A DNA stretch of 64,000 bases from Corallium rubrum (lineage: Eukaryota > Cnidaria > Anthozoa > Scleralcyonacea > Coralliidae), in assembly GCA_964035015.1 (NCBI GenBank), contig OZ036005.1:12326468-12390467 (forward strand), written 5' to 3'. Shown in pieces: positions 11,030 through 25,637 of this stretch. Each line of letters begins with the position of its first letter. The first letter of the stretch is position 1. A program made the translations under genes and the position numbers. Under the pieces are notes generated by a model that was given only the letters and a program-made list of their open reading frames with translations, had not been told where the DNA came from and ran no database searches.

Positions 11030-11670
11030 GTTTTTTCTCCACCAATTTGAAGGTGTTAGCTGTCCCGAGGGGGTGGTCAGCTCAAGATACCACCACCTGG
11101 TTGGATCTTAACCTGATTCCAAGTACTATTTCTCGCTCCAATCCAAGGCCCCCTCGGCCAACAGCTTGCACCTAACCAACCAAGCGGGTAAGTAAGGTGA
11201 ACGAAGATGTTAACCAACCAGAATGCGCCACTTCTCTGAGAGATAACTTGAAGCCTTTTACATTCGTAAGCAGAAACCGGAAATAAGCAATAGGGAGGAA
11301 TGTAGCGAATATTAGCTAGCTGACCTTTTATTTTAATCATCGTGTTGTTTGTTATTATATTTGCATGTAGTTTTACATATTCATTGGTTTTATCTACTTT
11401 ACATAACTTACATTTCCGGTTCTTGTCTATGGAAACCGCACCTTATTTTATATCTCGTAGTTCTGACGATATTGTAGTACAATGAAAGCTCAACTCCTTT
11501 TTAATTAACGTTTCTAAACTTTTTTAGCAGTTTTATTAAATTTATTTTTGACAGTTGCTACTTGGCCTCATTTGATTTGAACCTATATGTTTCATATTAG
11601 GCTACTGAGGGACAACTTCATTCGATAATAATCTGTAATATAGGACATGCTATCTCGTTTCGTGTAGTAC
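11030..11670. other. No feature recognised
   Basis: Ordinary intergenic sequence with only short accidental frames. Confidence 0.4.
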
Positions 11671-11674
11671 ACAT

Positions 11675-11968
11675 CATAGTCTTTCAAAATATGGTCTGGA
11701 AACTCAGCTAAAGTCTTTGTTCTATCTGTTAGTTCGCCTTTATGCAGTTTTTGTGCACGGTACACGGTCACTGAACCAATTGTATTTTAGTATAATGAAC
11801 GAATTATCCAATAGCAACTTTCAGTTCAATCACTCAACCGGTACTATTTAAATATTAATAAACCTAAAACAAAGGATGTGCACGGTGTAAGGTACGGTTC
11901 AACATAATATAGGCGCTTTGACTGAAGTTTGCCGAGTTTCCAGACTATATTTCTATTGACTAGCTATG
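11675..11968. mobile_element. CATAG-ended MITE with 7-bp target duplication
   Basis: Starts CATAGTCTTTCAAAATATGG, with TCTGGAAACTC following, and ends with the inverse (GAGTTTCCAGACTATA ... CTATG). TACACAT lies directly before (11668-11674) and after (11969-11975) the element. 294 bp, no frame. Same family as 57293-57590 and 61776-62052. Confidence 0.85.
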
Positions 11969-12739
11969 TACACATGTAACCGCGACTTTACACAGAAGCT
12001 CTTCAGTCTATCCAAACTCAAATACAACGAGTCATGCAATGTTGAATATACAAGTAACCGATGATATTTACTATAGCTATCCAGATTGAAATATAACGAA
12101 TAAATAAAATAGAATCATCTCAAACTCATTAATAATTCATGAGGAAACACAAGGGAAATCAGTACCGTGTCTGTGGTTTGGATATCGCAGGAAGAAATTA
12201 CATGATTTGTAAAAAATTACATGATTTTTGTAAAAAATTACATGAAATTTACATGATTAGTTTGAGATGCTATATCGGCAAACACTCGGAGGAGTGTCTC
12301 ATCAGGAAATCCAAACACCTCAAAGTTTGTTCAAAAAACGTCTCGGTGTTTGTATACCTGATGAAACACCCCTCCTCGTGTATGATATATTACTGATTGC
12401 ATTCAATTCTCTGGTATCACTTTTGATATAAAACTTGAGACGTCTAGAAACCATTTTTACAAACAAAACACTGAATATATAATATAGGAACATACTAGGT
12501 TATAATTATAAGTATTACATACCTTGTCAGGGAAATATATAGATGTATGTATAACGTGCACGTGATTTCATTTCTTTTTTCAATAGATCGTTTTCACTCA
12601 CGTGATCGGTGGCCCCATGGGGGTGGTGAAACAATACGAAATATTTGAATAAGAAAGAGCTAATTCCCATACCGTACACCAATATGGCCGCATTTCATTG
12701 TTTTGGTACACCAATATGGTCGCTGTGACGTCAGATGAA

Positions 12740-13699
12740 AACAATCTATACGGGCACGAGGAATTTTTTCAATGATGTCGTCACAGTAATTAGTTCATTC
12801 AGTAAGTTGGTACGATCACTAGGTCATAAACAGCCGCATCCAAACTATGTTATTACGGTCCCTGAAGGGATACGAGAGGAGATTTTGAAAGCAGTTCACG
12901 ATAGTCCGTTTTCCGGTCACTTAACACGCACGGGACAGCGGAACACGGAACACCGGAACAGCAAAATAATTGAACACCTAAATAATAAGATCTGGCTGTG
13001 GCGATCGAATATTGAACTGCTGGACAGAAATTAAGCTAACCATCATATAAATTAACTCTAATCATCATATAAATGGACGTTTGAAACGGTAAAGTCCATA
13101 AACCTCAACGGAAACATATCATTTTACTGAATTTAAAAGTTTGGCCAGGTTTATTGCGCACGCTGAGATCAGCTAGGTCATTGTTATGATTTTTCTGATG
13201 CACAGCAAACACACCCCCCCCCCCCCCCTTTCAAAAGGGTTTTCGAAAGTCTCCGTTTTCGATTATCACGATCAAGTCATTTGATTGTAGTGTTTATTAG
13301 AAATTTGAACGTAATAACCTAGCTGCTGGGGTTTAAATTCACGATCATGTGCTCCATTGATGTTACTGGCACTGATAAAAGACGTTTGCAAGTCGACCAT
13401 CGGCGACATATGAGAACCAGGCTTAAACGCCCCATTGGCGCGAGAGGATGAGAAAGAGATTTTACTGGCCAGGCATTCGTAACGACGTCGCCATGTTCAT
13501 CAAGCAGTGCCTTGTGTGTAGGCGCAAATCTTCTCCAACAGTTGGAGAACCATTCACATTCTGGGCAATGGACAACATGGGTCCGTTACCCGAGACCATT
13601 CGACGTAACAAGCACATTCTTGTACTAGTCGTTGATCATTTCGCGAAGTGGTGCGAAGCTTTTGCAACTGGAGTCAGCAGTGGCACCAATTTTAATTAG
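12740..13699 (+). pseudogene. Ty3/Gypsy-type integrase fragment, interrupted
   Basis: The first piece (to about 12933) reads YVITVPEGIREEILKAVHDS, then PFSGHL, the first half (H-H) of the integrase zinc-binding motif. About 510 bp of unrelated sequence follows, including a C run at 13216. The frame then resumes at 13448 as RKRFYWPGIRNDVAMFIKQC, with LVCRRK giving the C-C half. Next come WAMDNMGPLP and the start of the integrase core (ILVLVVDHFAKWCEAF), where an Asp of the catalytic triad would sit. It stops at about 13699. No LTRs, protease or RT were seen. A dead remnant. Confidence 0.7.
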
Positions 13700-13745
13700 T
13701 AGAATATTTTTGCGATTCGGACCGCCCACCATACTTAATTCAGAT

Positions 13746-13884
<139 letters not shown>

Positions 13885-14448
13885 GCCTTTATTTCTGAAC
13901 GGTAAACACTAAATGGTGTAAAATACTAATAAAATTGTGGCCTTCAATTAAGAGTAATTACAGAAGTAAATACGAAGCAGTACTAAATTAAACTTACATA
14001 CAATTAATTAAATCACTGCCTATTTTTGTTTATAATTACATGAATTTAAAAGCAATTGCAGTTTTGATACATTTTATCAGCTTCAAAAAGGTTTTTATTA
14101 CTTCAGTCTGAAATTCTTATACATGGAGATTTTTTCACCAAAACCAACAATTTTACTGTTTAATAAGTTTTTTTTTTCAGTTGGGAATACCGGATGCATT
14201 TCAAAAGAGCCAAACCCTTCAGAGACATTTCATTTTTGTGCACAGTCATAATTAATCAACGTTTGTTATACGTTTGTTTCGTAGCCTGTCTGTGAAAACT
14301 CGCAGCGATAGGCTTTTCGAACCCCCACTGAGCTTCTCAGACCTGAGAAGTAGATCCTGAATCGTTTAATACTGATATGATTCATAATTATGTATTTAAA
14401 TGGATTATTTGATCTCATAAAAATTCTTAGAGAACCAACTGTAGCTGA
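13885..14448. other. No feature recognised
   Basis: AT-rich sequence without convincing frames or clear repeats. Confidence 0.4.
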
Positions 14449-15145
14449 AACAAGACGCCTGGTCAGGCGTTCACTCGGGCTACTGCAAAATCACGCGCAG
14501 GTTGTCACATGCAGTGCTAAGATCTAAAGCCGCCGTCTAAACACATTCAGGTCACAGACAAAAGTCAAAACACAATCCAATCTCCGATAGAAAACGCAAT
14601 TTGCAATACACAAAACACGATTGCCTGTAACGTATTTCCACACATGTACACAGCGTTCATATGTCGAGTCTCTTCGGGTATTAAATATCAACACAGCTAG
14701 CGACGTTACTGACCAATATCAAACTATGTCTGTGAACACGCAAAACACATCCGAGACGAGAAAGACTTGATCAGACTCTGATCATCAGACAGTAGGAAAG
14801 CTAAGAAAGAAAGCATTATTTCCACACATGTACAGCGTTCATTTGTCAAGTCTCTTCGGGTATTAAATATCAACACAGCTTCATGTATACGGCGTGTGAG
14901 ATCGTAAGCGTATATAATATCAAGATACTTGCCAGCGACATTACTGACCAATAACTATGTCTGTGAAAACACAAAACACATCCGAGAGGAGAAAGACTTG
15001 ATCAGACATCAGGAAAGCACTTGACTTGAGCCTGCGCTTTCTGATTAGAGATGCCTGCGGAGTAGGCTAAGAGCGTGACACAGAAGGAAAAAAACCCGAG
15101 CCGAAACCTAGACTCGGCCTACCACAGGTAGCCCGAGTAGTAAGA
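14449..15145 (+). repeat. Dispersed repeat related to the Penelope-like element tail
   Basis: Starts ACAAGACGCCTGGTCAGGCG, then TTCACTCGGGCTAC, and ends CCGAAACCTAGACTCGGCCT, then ACCACAGGTAGCCCGAG. The same two ends bound sequence at 47285-48110 and 56908-57750, and the inverse tail lies at 61060. Within it, 14636-14781 and 14817-15007 are an imperfect direct duplication (CGAGTCTCTTCGGGTATTAA). Confidence 0.55.
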
Positions 15146-15706
15146 CAGGAGATAGGAGAAGCTCAGCGGGGGGTCGACAAGCTATTGTGCGAGTTTTACA
15201 GGTTGTATATTCATGAGGCTGTACACAGGCTGTTTGTTTCATGGCGCGGTCAAACGTGCGCTCTGGGGACGCGAATGTCTATCGACGAATAGATATCGAG
15301 TACAAGCAGCAGTCAATCAGGTTGCAGGATTTGCAATAGCATATACGTGTACTAGTATTAAAGTTTCTACTAATAGTTAATTCACTTGGAAGATCGCTAA
15401 TAATAACTTAACTATATATTGTTTGAATTCTGACATATAAAAGCAAAATTATTATATCTTCTAGTTTACGCCTGTCAAAATCTAACGACGGCCACCATTG
15501 AATAAAGACAACCACCAGTTCAATTTGTCCACAACATAAGTGTTAACTATATATATATTATATTATATTATATTGTAATAGATTGTATGTCGGGAAGGCA
15601 TTAAATTTTCGGCGTAGATATTATCTCGAAGTTTTCCCACAAATAATGTTTTGAACTGACGACATGTTATTCAATGCCTGTTGTGTCAAGTTTTAAGAAA
15701 AGGGAT

Positions 15707-16672
15707 ATGTGGAGCGCGTCCAGGTGTTTTCAATTGATTAGTCTTTTAGCCATTTCTCTGTTGTTTGTTTGTGTTGTTGGTAAGTAGATAAAGAAAGATG
15801 CATTTAGGACTTGTTCATATGGTCCCGCGGTCACTGTGTCGCGGTAGGGAGCTGACTCGCTAAAGAACTAGAATAGCATAGTTTCTAGGCCTTCCCCAGT
15901 CAACGCGTTTGCCGAAGTGATCAGAAATGAATGGCCCCGCGGGGGAAAGCCTCAGGCTAGCAATATTCGTAGAAACTTCCACTTTACAGCTCGGTTGTTT
16001 ATTTGAGGAAGGGTTGTGACATTATGGCGACCTAATTGTTTTCACATTTATTTTTTTCCTCTGCTTAATACAAGCCTGCTCACCTCGGATCGACGAAGTT
16101 TGACTAGGCTAACTTAGGACCAGTTTATATGATCCTGGGGCCATATAAACAAGCACTTAGCAGCTTTCTTGTCACTAGCTTTCATTTTGCAACCGCCAAA
16201 AGTTGAAAGTTAAACATGCAGTAAAGGTATAATACTTCCTTATTTATTATGAATCTAATTCTCTCTTTTTGCGCGATTGTCAATTAGGAAAACCTGTTAA
16301 TTCGACTAGCCTAAGAAATTTAAAGAAGTTCAGGATTCCTACAATTTATTCAGGACCTTTGCCCGAATGCGTAGTAAGTTGTTGTTGTTGTTGTGGTGGT
16401 GGTGGTTATATATGGCTGTTATTCTGGTGGTTATTGATAGTGTATGGTTGTCGTGGTGGTTGTGATGATGGTTATTGTGGTGGTGGTGGTGGTGGTTGTT
16501 ATGGTTGTCGTTGTGGTGGTTATTGCGGTGATTATGTGGTTGTTTTGGTGGCGGCTTGTGGTTGATAGTGGTGATTGTGGTTTGTGTGGTAGTGGTTGGT
16601 GTGCTGGTGGTTAGTGCGGTGCATGGTGGGTAGTGCTGTTGTGGTTATTGTGGTTGTTCTGGTAGTTGTTGG

Positions 16673-16753
<81 letters not shown>

Positions 16754-19700
16754 TTGTGGTGGTGTGGTTGTTGTGGTTGCTATTGTTGTTGTTGTACTGG
16801 CTTCCAGTGGAGCAGCGCATTAATTTTAAAATTTTAATGTTTACGTACAAGATAGTCAATGGTTTAGCACCATCTTATCTCAGTGATTTGCTGGTACCTT
16901 ACGTTCCAAGGAGGGCTCTTAGATATGGAGACAAGCTGCTTCTCTGTCAGCCATCATATCGCCTTAAGTCGTATGGTTTTAGAGCATTTTCGGCTTGTGC
17001 ACCAGCTCTATGGAGCAATTTGCCAATTGAAATTAGGCGTAGTCCTACTGTGGATATTTTTAAACAAAACTCAAGACGCATCTTTTTAGATTTGCGTATT
17101 ATTAATTTATTAATATTTTTATATTATTAGTTACTAGGTTTTTAAGTTGTATATAATTGTATCTATATGTATATTTATAAAGCGCATTTGGACATTTTTG
17201 GAGAGTGCGCTATACGAAATTGAAAATATTATTATTATTATTGTGGTGGTGGTGGTCGTTATTGTGGTGGTAGTTGCATGTGGTAGTTGTGGAAATGGTT
17301 GTTGGTGGTGATTAATTGTACCTGTGGCTGTTGTTGTTGTTGTTGTTGTGGTGGTGGTGGTGGTCGTTATTTTAGTGGTTATTGTGCTTATTATTGTGGT
17401 GGTAGTTGTGAAAATGGTTGTTGGTGATGATTAATCGTAGCTGTGGCTGTTGTTGTTATTGACATATATTATGGTGGTTCTTTCTGTTGTATGTTGATAT
17501 AATAACATCGCCTGTATTTATCTAACGCTTTCACTCATTCTTTACCTATCAGCCGATACAGTGGCCACAAGTTGATCCTTGTCATAAACACAAATGCAAA
17601 AAGAGTATACACGGTGTGATTTCAAACTGCAAAACATTGGGAGTGACCTGTGGAGAGGTAATGTTGTAATCCAAATCTTTAGTGGGAAACTGCAGGAAAA
17701 AGTTGGACGTTTTTAATTACCGTAAAAGTTGTGTTAACCCTATCTACTGGGCTTTATTTGGTCTTCTGGGTTGGGGGGAGGGCGGAAAGTCGTTGGTGAC
17801 GTTATACCTATAAAATACAACAAATTAAATTACAGCCAAATAATTAACAAGAAAAACTCTCAAATCAAATTTTTCTTGATTATTACTGTTGCAAGAATAT
17901 AAAACTATAAAACTTAAACATTTGGGAGACAATTGGTTTATTCTTTGGTTTATGGCCATTGAGGTAGTTGTTGTGATAAGAAGGTAAATTAATGTTATAT
18001 TCATTAATCAATCTCAATTGTTTTATTTCCTTTCTTTATAGACATTGTTTGTAGTATCATATGAGCATCCATAACATTAAAAACAATTTTTCGTAATTAT
18101 CAAATTGATGACGTCACTATATAACGGGCACTTTCCACCATTCCCCCCAGTCTATATAACTAACACCGCTACCAAACGTTTGCGCATGCGTGAATATGCT
18201 AGAGTAAACATTGCAAGAAATGTGGAAAAGAGCCGTGGCAACAACAACCAAGTTATTATACTATTCGTATAACCACTATTCATTCGTGTTTTAAAAAAAG
18301 GAGCATGAAAATTAAGAACGGAGCATTTCAGAATATGTTACAATATTGATCAAAGCCAAAGGGATAAATTAAAGGATAAATGACTGGGGGATAATCATCC
18401 TTTCTTGCAGCCAACGGCTGAATTGCGAAGGGCGCAGATCAACGTGACCGTGTCGAGGCATATCAAAGGCGCTCCAGGCAGCCGTCATACCACACAGTTC
18501 AGACCATGGATTACAGCTAAGATGTTAGGTGTTGATGTTATGGAGGGAGGAAAACCGGGGATTTCAATAGGTTTATTTCTCGCTGTCTCAATGCACACGT
18601 TCTTCTCATACTACACAGTACATGCACTCTGAGTCTGTCTAAATCTATAACCATGCAAGTGCGTCACATTATCAATCATCATAACCGTAACTTAGACAAG
18701 GACGCGTATAGTATTAAATTAATAAATCGTATTCGACTTTGCCGAAGTTGCGCAACGATTTATTATAGGCTTTCTCGGTGGTACTTTAACCATAAAACTG
18801 AAGGCGTATTGGTTGTAGGAGGTGTTACAAAATTACGAAATGCATATGTTGACTAGGATATCTCATCGTTAATTTGTATTTCTATACATACATTTCGTAT
18901 TTTTGTCACACCTGCTACAACAACCTCGTACCCAGGGTTTTTGGAGCGAAAACCCTGGCATGGTCTGGTCACGTGCCTCCCAGAATCTGTGAGGTTTTAA
19001 AATACCTTTATTAGGGAGGGGATGGTAAGTACGTATTGTCTTATGGTATAGTTCCGGTTTATTAAATTGCCGCGACACGAGATCACATATCATTTCTTAT
19101 CATTTAACCTTGGCTTGATGTCGAAACAGTTTAATACACCGAAAAAGTTCTACAGTGAGGAAATTCCACGTTCGTGCTACCGCTTGTGTCTCAAGATTTG
19201 CGATGTAACTCACTGCAAAAATATCTCTTAGGTGGCCAGTTACAGTTACTGACTCTTCTCGATTAATAACCTTAAGAACGCCAGCTGTTATTTCATTACA
19301 CTCATTTATTTTCCTGAGCTGATCATCAAGGAGCGATTCAGCGGCGAAACGACGAGCACAACAGTAGAAAAAGACACCCCCCCCCCCCCCACACACACAC
19401 ACAGAAACTTCGGCTTTCTAGGCCTCTGATCAGTGGGTGATCCGACTCTACCCTAAATCTGGTTATTATTATTAGTATTATAATTATTACTATTATAATA
19501 ATTATTACTATTACTATTACTATTACTATTAATATTAATTCTTTGAAACTTTTCATGGCGATAATGTAATATAAATAAGTTTTGTGGAAACACCACGTAA
19601 AATATTTCTTTAAATATTTTAAGAAATATTTTAAGAAATATTTTACGTGGTGTTTCCACAAAACTTATTTATACTATTATTATTATTACTATTACTATTA

Positions 19701-22700
19701 CTATTACTATTACTATTACTATTACTATTACTATTACTATTACTATTACTATTACTATTACTATTACTATTACTATTGCTATTGCTATTGCTATTGCTAT
19801 TGCTATTGCTATTGCTATTGCTATTGCTATTGCTATTGCTATTGCTATTGCTATTGCTATTGCTATTGCTATTGCTATTGCTATTGCTATTGCTATTGCT
19901 ATTGCTATTGCTATTGCTATTGCTATTGCTATTGCTATTGCTATTGCTATTGCTATTGCTATTGCTATTGCTATTGCTATTGCTATTGCTATTGCTATTG
20001 CTATTGCTATTGCTATTGCTATTGCTATTGCTATTGCTATTGCTATTGCTATTGCTATTGCTATTGCTATTGCTATTGCTATTGCTATTGCTATTGCTAT
20101 TGCTATTGCTATTGCTATTGCTATTGCTATTGCTATTGCTATTGCTATTGCTATTGCTATTGCTATTGCTATTGCTATTGCTATTGCTATTGCTATTGCT
20201 ATTGCTATTGCTATTGCTATTGCTATTGCTATTGCTATTGCTATTGCTATTGCTATTGCTATTGCTATTGCTATTGCTATTGCTATTGCTATTGCTATTG
20301 CTATTGCTATTGCTATTGCTATTGCTATTGCTATTGCTATTGCTATTGCTATTGCTATTGCTATTGCTATTGCTATTGCTATTGCTATTGCTATTGCTAT
20401 TGCTATTGCTATTACTATTACTATTACTATTACTATTACTATTACTATTACTATTACTATTACTATTACTATTACTATTACTATTACTATTACTATTACT
20501 ATTACTATTACTATTACTATTACTATTACTATTACTATTACTATTACTATTACTATTACTATTACTATTACTATTACTATTACTATTACTATTATTATTA
20601 TTATTACTATTACTATTATTATTTTTTTACTATTATTATTTTTTTTTTTTTTATAATGATAATAACTTTATTAAAAAATCCAATAAAAATAGAATACAAT
20701 ATTAACATCTGATCATTGAATCATAGAAAGTGTTATAAAAAAAATGTTCTAAAATTGTTCATAAATTTTGTTCAATGTTATAAAAATAGTTAATCAGAAT
20801 TGCATAACTAAGTAATCAACAGATTGCTTTCTGCGACCTCAGTTGCTATATTTATGTTAGTTACACATCGTGACGATCTTCGTGATCCTCTTAACATGAA
20901 ATAGTCGATCTCAGCAATGAAAATGAAATATGGCACCGCATCCAGGCTAACGTGATGTTGTAAGATGTTTTTCGTTTGTTGGCTAGAAGCTCAGCCAATC
21001 TCTTGTATATAATGCTCGTTTCTTTACTGCAACCACCTGTTGTTGAGAAGACCAGAGGTGTAAATGAACCATGTTCGATTCCCGTATTCGATCACCGTAC
21101 TCTCTTTTCTTGGACATTTCATGTTTTCGAAATAAGGCAGAAACACTGGTGTTACGATAACTTGGCGCGTTTGGGTGGAAGACCCTTACATCAAAAAATG
21201 CGCTTTGAATCGGCTCCAGAGACCTTTTGTCCTGATATCAACTCGAGCATCATCTTGTCTATTCGCAGATCGAGGGAGGAGGATTTCTCCTGTTAAAGGC
21301 TGTAAGAAGGGTTCTGTTTCAGTTTCTCTACATACTTCATTCATCCACTCAGCCGTCAGGTCACGAATTTCATTATGCCTTGCTATGACCATACCTCCAT
21401 GTGGACAGATCATGGCATGATCGGTCGAAAAACCTTTTCCACATACACAATACCGGGGGACGATTTTTAAGCTGCCAACCATATCTGAGTCTGAGAGCAT
21501 CGCGGAACTCGCTCTTGTTTAAATTGAGGCCACAATCATGCAATAGCAAAGCTGATAGCCATGAGGATGAACCTTTTTCCTTCAGCAAATCCATAACCCG
21601 TTGTTTGGTTGGGGGCAGACATTCTCTGATTTGCGACGCTGATTGTAGGTGGTGGAGATTCTTTTGCTTAAGCAAGTTGGCCTTGACCTCTCGTAGATCT
21701 ACTTTCTTGTACGTGGTGGTTTGGTCAATAATCATCTTCTTCAAGGGATCAGTGATCTTCATAGATGATTCGTTATGGAAGTTTGCCCAATCCATGGGAT
21801 TAGGGACATTAAGTCCACCATAACGTGCAGGTAGAGAGAGTAGTGCTCTTTCTTCATTTGAACAAGGTCCTCTGCCAGATAATGCTGGAATGAAGTTTTC
21901 TTTCATTACATTCTCCAATGGACCTAGCAAATTACCAATGTCGTTGATCGTTCGCATAACATATTGCCATTTTTCAGTAATGGAATGAGAAAAGGCGGCA
22001 TATGCAGCATGCGGATACATTTCTGCAATTTTCGATAGCGTCAGGATTTCTTCTTTCCATTCTTCTACTTTCATCTTGACAAATTCTTCTACAAATGAAC
22101 GTTTGCCACACGCAGAACCAAGCATTTTGTGACCCAAGGTTGCGATCTTAATGTTGGTGTCTCTAAATAGAACTTTTGCCTGTTCGTGGAATTCCTCTTT
22201 AACCACTATAGTGTCGTCTTACCGGCATTTGGTAAATAGCCGAATTCCGGCCCAACAAGTTTAAGATGTTGCCACCAACGTCCAAGCGCTTCTAACTTTC
22301 CTGCACCAGTAGAGTCATCTGCAAACCATACTTGACTTGCATCGGTTCTTCTGCCTTTAAACATTTGATCAGTGGAATTATTGCCAAACCATACATCGCC
22401 ATAGCTAAGGGATCACCCTGAGTTGTTCCTTCAGTTGATAAAATTTCTCCTCCTCCAACAACAAACATCCTCACAGGGGCCTGGTAAGTATTGTTTAAGA
22501 TCGTCGATATTGTTGGACATATGACTTGAATGTTATGGAGAGCTGCCTTTCGATTTAAAGTGTTAACTGCATTTGTAGCATCGACCAATAATATTGCTTC
22601 ACATTCATCAGAATCCATTATTTTATTTATAGCATGAACTACCGCCTCGCATCCAGCTTCATAGCCCGCACAAGTCTGTAAAGGCCCAACTGCTTTCTGT

Positions 22701-25587
22701 ACATCATCTCGTACTACTCTGAGGATGGACTTGCAAATTATACGTCTTGGTACTTCACCGACCCCAATCGGACGTACACCAGGATTCTTATCCAAAGGGA
22801 TTAATCTGCATGCTACGAACGCTGATAAACCTTCTGGGTCAACAACCGAAGTACACAAGCGTCTTGCTACTCCACTAAGAGCGTTTCACAGGTCGGTAGA
22901 GGCGGTTTTAAATGACAAACAGAAACGGCGCCACAGGTAAGCATCAACACCTGATGGGCCTGCTGAACCTTGGATCTTATTGGCAGTTTTCTTTATTACT
23001 TCGCCTACAGGTAATACCTTCAAATATGATTGGATCGTAGTGACTCCCTCAGAATCTGTAGTGGATAAAAGAATATCAGGGCTTGGAATTTTGCTCACAG
23101 GATGCTTTTCAATGAGAATTTCTCTAGTTGTTTTCCACTTAATATTTCCATCTTCATCTTCACCTGTTGGTATTAGAAAGTCGGGATCCAAGACACCCCT
23201 TTGATTTGCAATAGAAATAAGACGTAGGCCTACCGCCTGACGTATTTTGCCTCGGAGCATTAAACGATTAAAGCCCTTCGCAATGTGGTTGATTTCGTTA
23301 TGTGAGGTATAGTTCGAGGACAAATGGCTTTGAATACATTTTCCTTCCGATATTAGCTGTTTAATCTTTCCTGCTGACCATAAACTCAATCTACGCACCA
23401 CACAAGGCGCATGATCTTTACTCTTACTTTTCGCATGAGGCTTTTGCAATAGGAGACTTTGCATCACTGAACACGCTTTCAGAGCAATACATTCAATGGG
23501 TGACTCATCTGCATATGCCTGGTATAAACGGGTTAGCTCTTTAATAAAGGCTTTACCAGCTTTTCCTGAGGGAAGCAGAAATATATTTCTTCTCCATGTT
23601 ACTATTTCTTCATAGGCATCGTTTATAGATCGAATACAATCATCTCCACTTGATTCTCCCCATTGAAAACTGGCCGGTGTATGTATTTCATCCGGTAAAG
23701 GGAAGGCATTTACATTGATTAATTCATCATTTATGTTAATATCCAAACCGGTTCTAGCGTCACTTGCTCCTTGTTGCTCGATATTATGAAATTTAACTTG
23801 CTCCAATACGTCTATTTCTTGAGAAATTACTGTCGCCTCAGTCGTGTTTTCGACAGAGTTATCACAAGATAGTTTTCTTGATTCGCTTTTTAGGATTGTG
23901 CGGCTTTGTCACGAAGATTTTGGGCTGTGAAACCAAACGAAGCATATCCTCTCTCTTCCCATAGACATTTCATATTTTCCATGTAGCCTTTCTTCTTACC
24001 AGTCGTATTATCAGCCTTATTACTTTCATGTTCAGTTATTGCCAACTCACGGCATGATAGGAGATCCACAATCATTTCCTCTGTCCATTTTGTTCGTCTT
24101 GAGTTGGTTTTCTTCTTTGGCGGCATCGAGCCACTTGATAGAGTGTTTAAAATCTCGATTATTTTGGCTATTTAACAGCGAATTTAATCAAATAAACAGA
24201 TGAACTCATGCTCTTTAACTTACATACGAGTCAGAACAAAATTGGTTCAAATAAGACTCACAATATAATAATAATGTAGAGCTCACTAAAACACGTCTAT
24301 ACGTTATTATTAATTTATTTTTATTATTATTATTACTATTACTATTATTATTATTATTATTATTACTATTACTATTATTATTATTATTATTACTATTACT
24401 ATTACTATTACTATTACTATTACTATTACTATTACTATTACTATTACTATTACTATTACTATTACTATTACTATTACTATTACTATTACTATTACTATTA
24501 CTATTACTATTACTATTACTATTACTATTACTATTACTATTACTATTACTATTACTATTACTATTACTATTACTATTACTATTACTATTACTATTACTAT
24601 TACTATTACTATTACTATTACTATTACTATTACTATTACTATTACTATTACTATTACTATTACTATTACTATTACTATTACTATTACTATTGCTATTACT
24701 ATTACTATTACTATTACTATTACCGTTACCGTTACCGTTACCGTTACCGTTACCGTTACCGTTACCGTTACTATAACTATTACTATTACTATTACTATTA
24801 CTATTACTATTACTATTACTATTACTATTACTATTACTATTACTATTACTATTACTATTACTATTACTATTACTATTACTATTACTATTACTATTACTAT
24901 TACTATTACTATTACTATTACTATTACTATTACTATTACTATTACTATTACTATTACTATTACTATTACTATTACTATTACTATTACTATTACTATTACT
25001 ATTACTATTACTATTACTATTACTATTACTATTACTATTACTATTACTATTACTATTACTATTACTATTACTATTACTATTACTATTACTATTACTATTA
25101 CTATTACTATTACTATTACTATTACTATTACTATTACTATTACTATTACTATTACTATTACTATTACTATTACTATTACTATTACTATTACTATTACTAT
25201 TACTATTACTATTACTATTACTATTACTATTACTATTACTATTACTATTACTATTACTATTACTATTACTATTACTATTACTATTACTATTACTATTACT
25301 ATTACTATTACTATTACTATTACTATTACTATTACTATTACTATTACTATTACTATTACTATTACTATTACTATTACTATTACTATTACTATTACTATTA
25401 CTATTACTATTACTATTACTATTACTATTACTATTACTATTACTATTACTATTACTATTACTATTACTATTACTATTACTATTACTATTACTATTACTAT
25501 TACTATTACTATTACTATTACTATTACTATTACTATTACTATAACTATTACTATTACTATTACTATTACTATTACTATTACTATTAC

Positions 25588-25637
<50 letters not shown>

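Noticed and set aside
10981-11040. Similarity of LRKFQTPTI to LKKFRIPTI in the cysteine-rich gene exon 2
   Set aside because: Short and in unrelated context (end of a Penelope-like fragment); likely chance, though a paralogous exon cannot be fully excluded.
19582-20712. Long open frames (352-376 codons) encoding Tyr-Cys or poly-Leu repeats
   Set aside because: They come from a 6-bp repeat with no stop in any of several frames; no protein-like composition.
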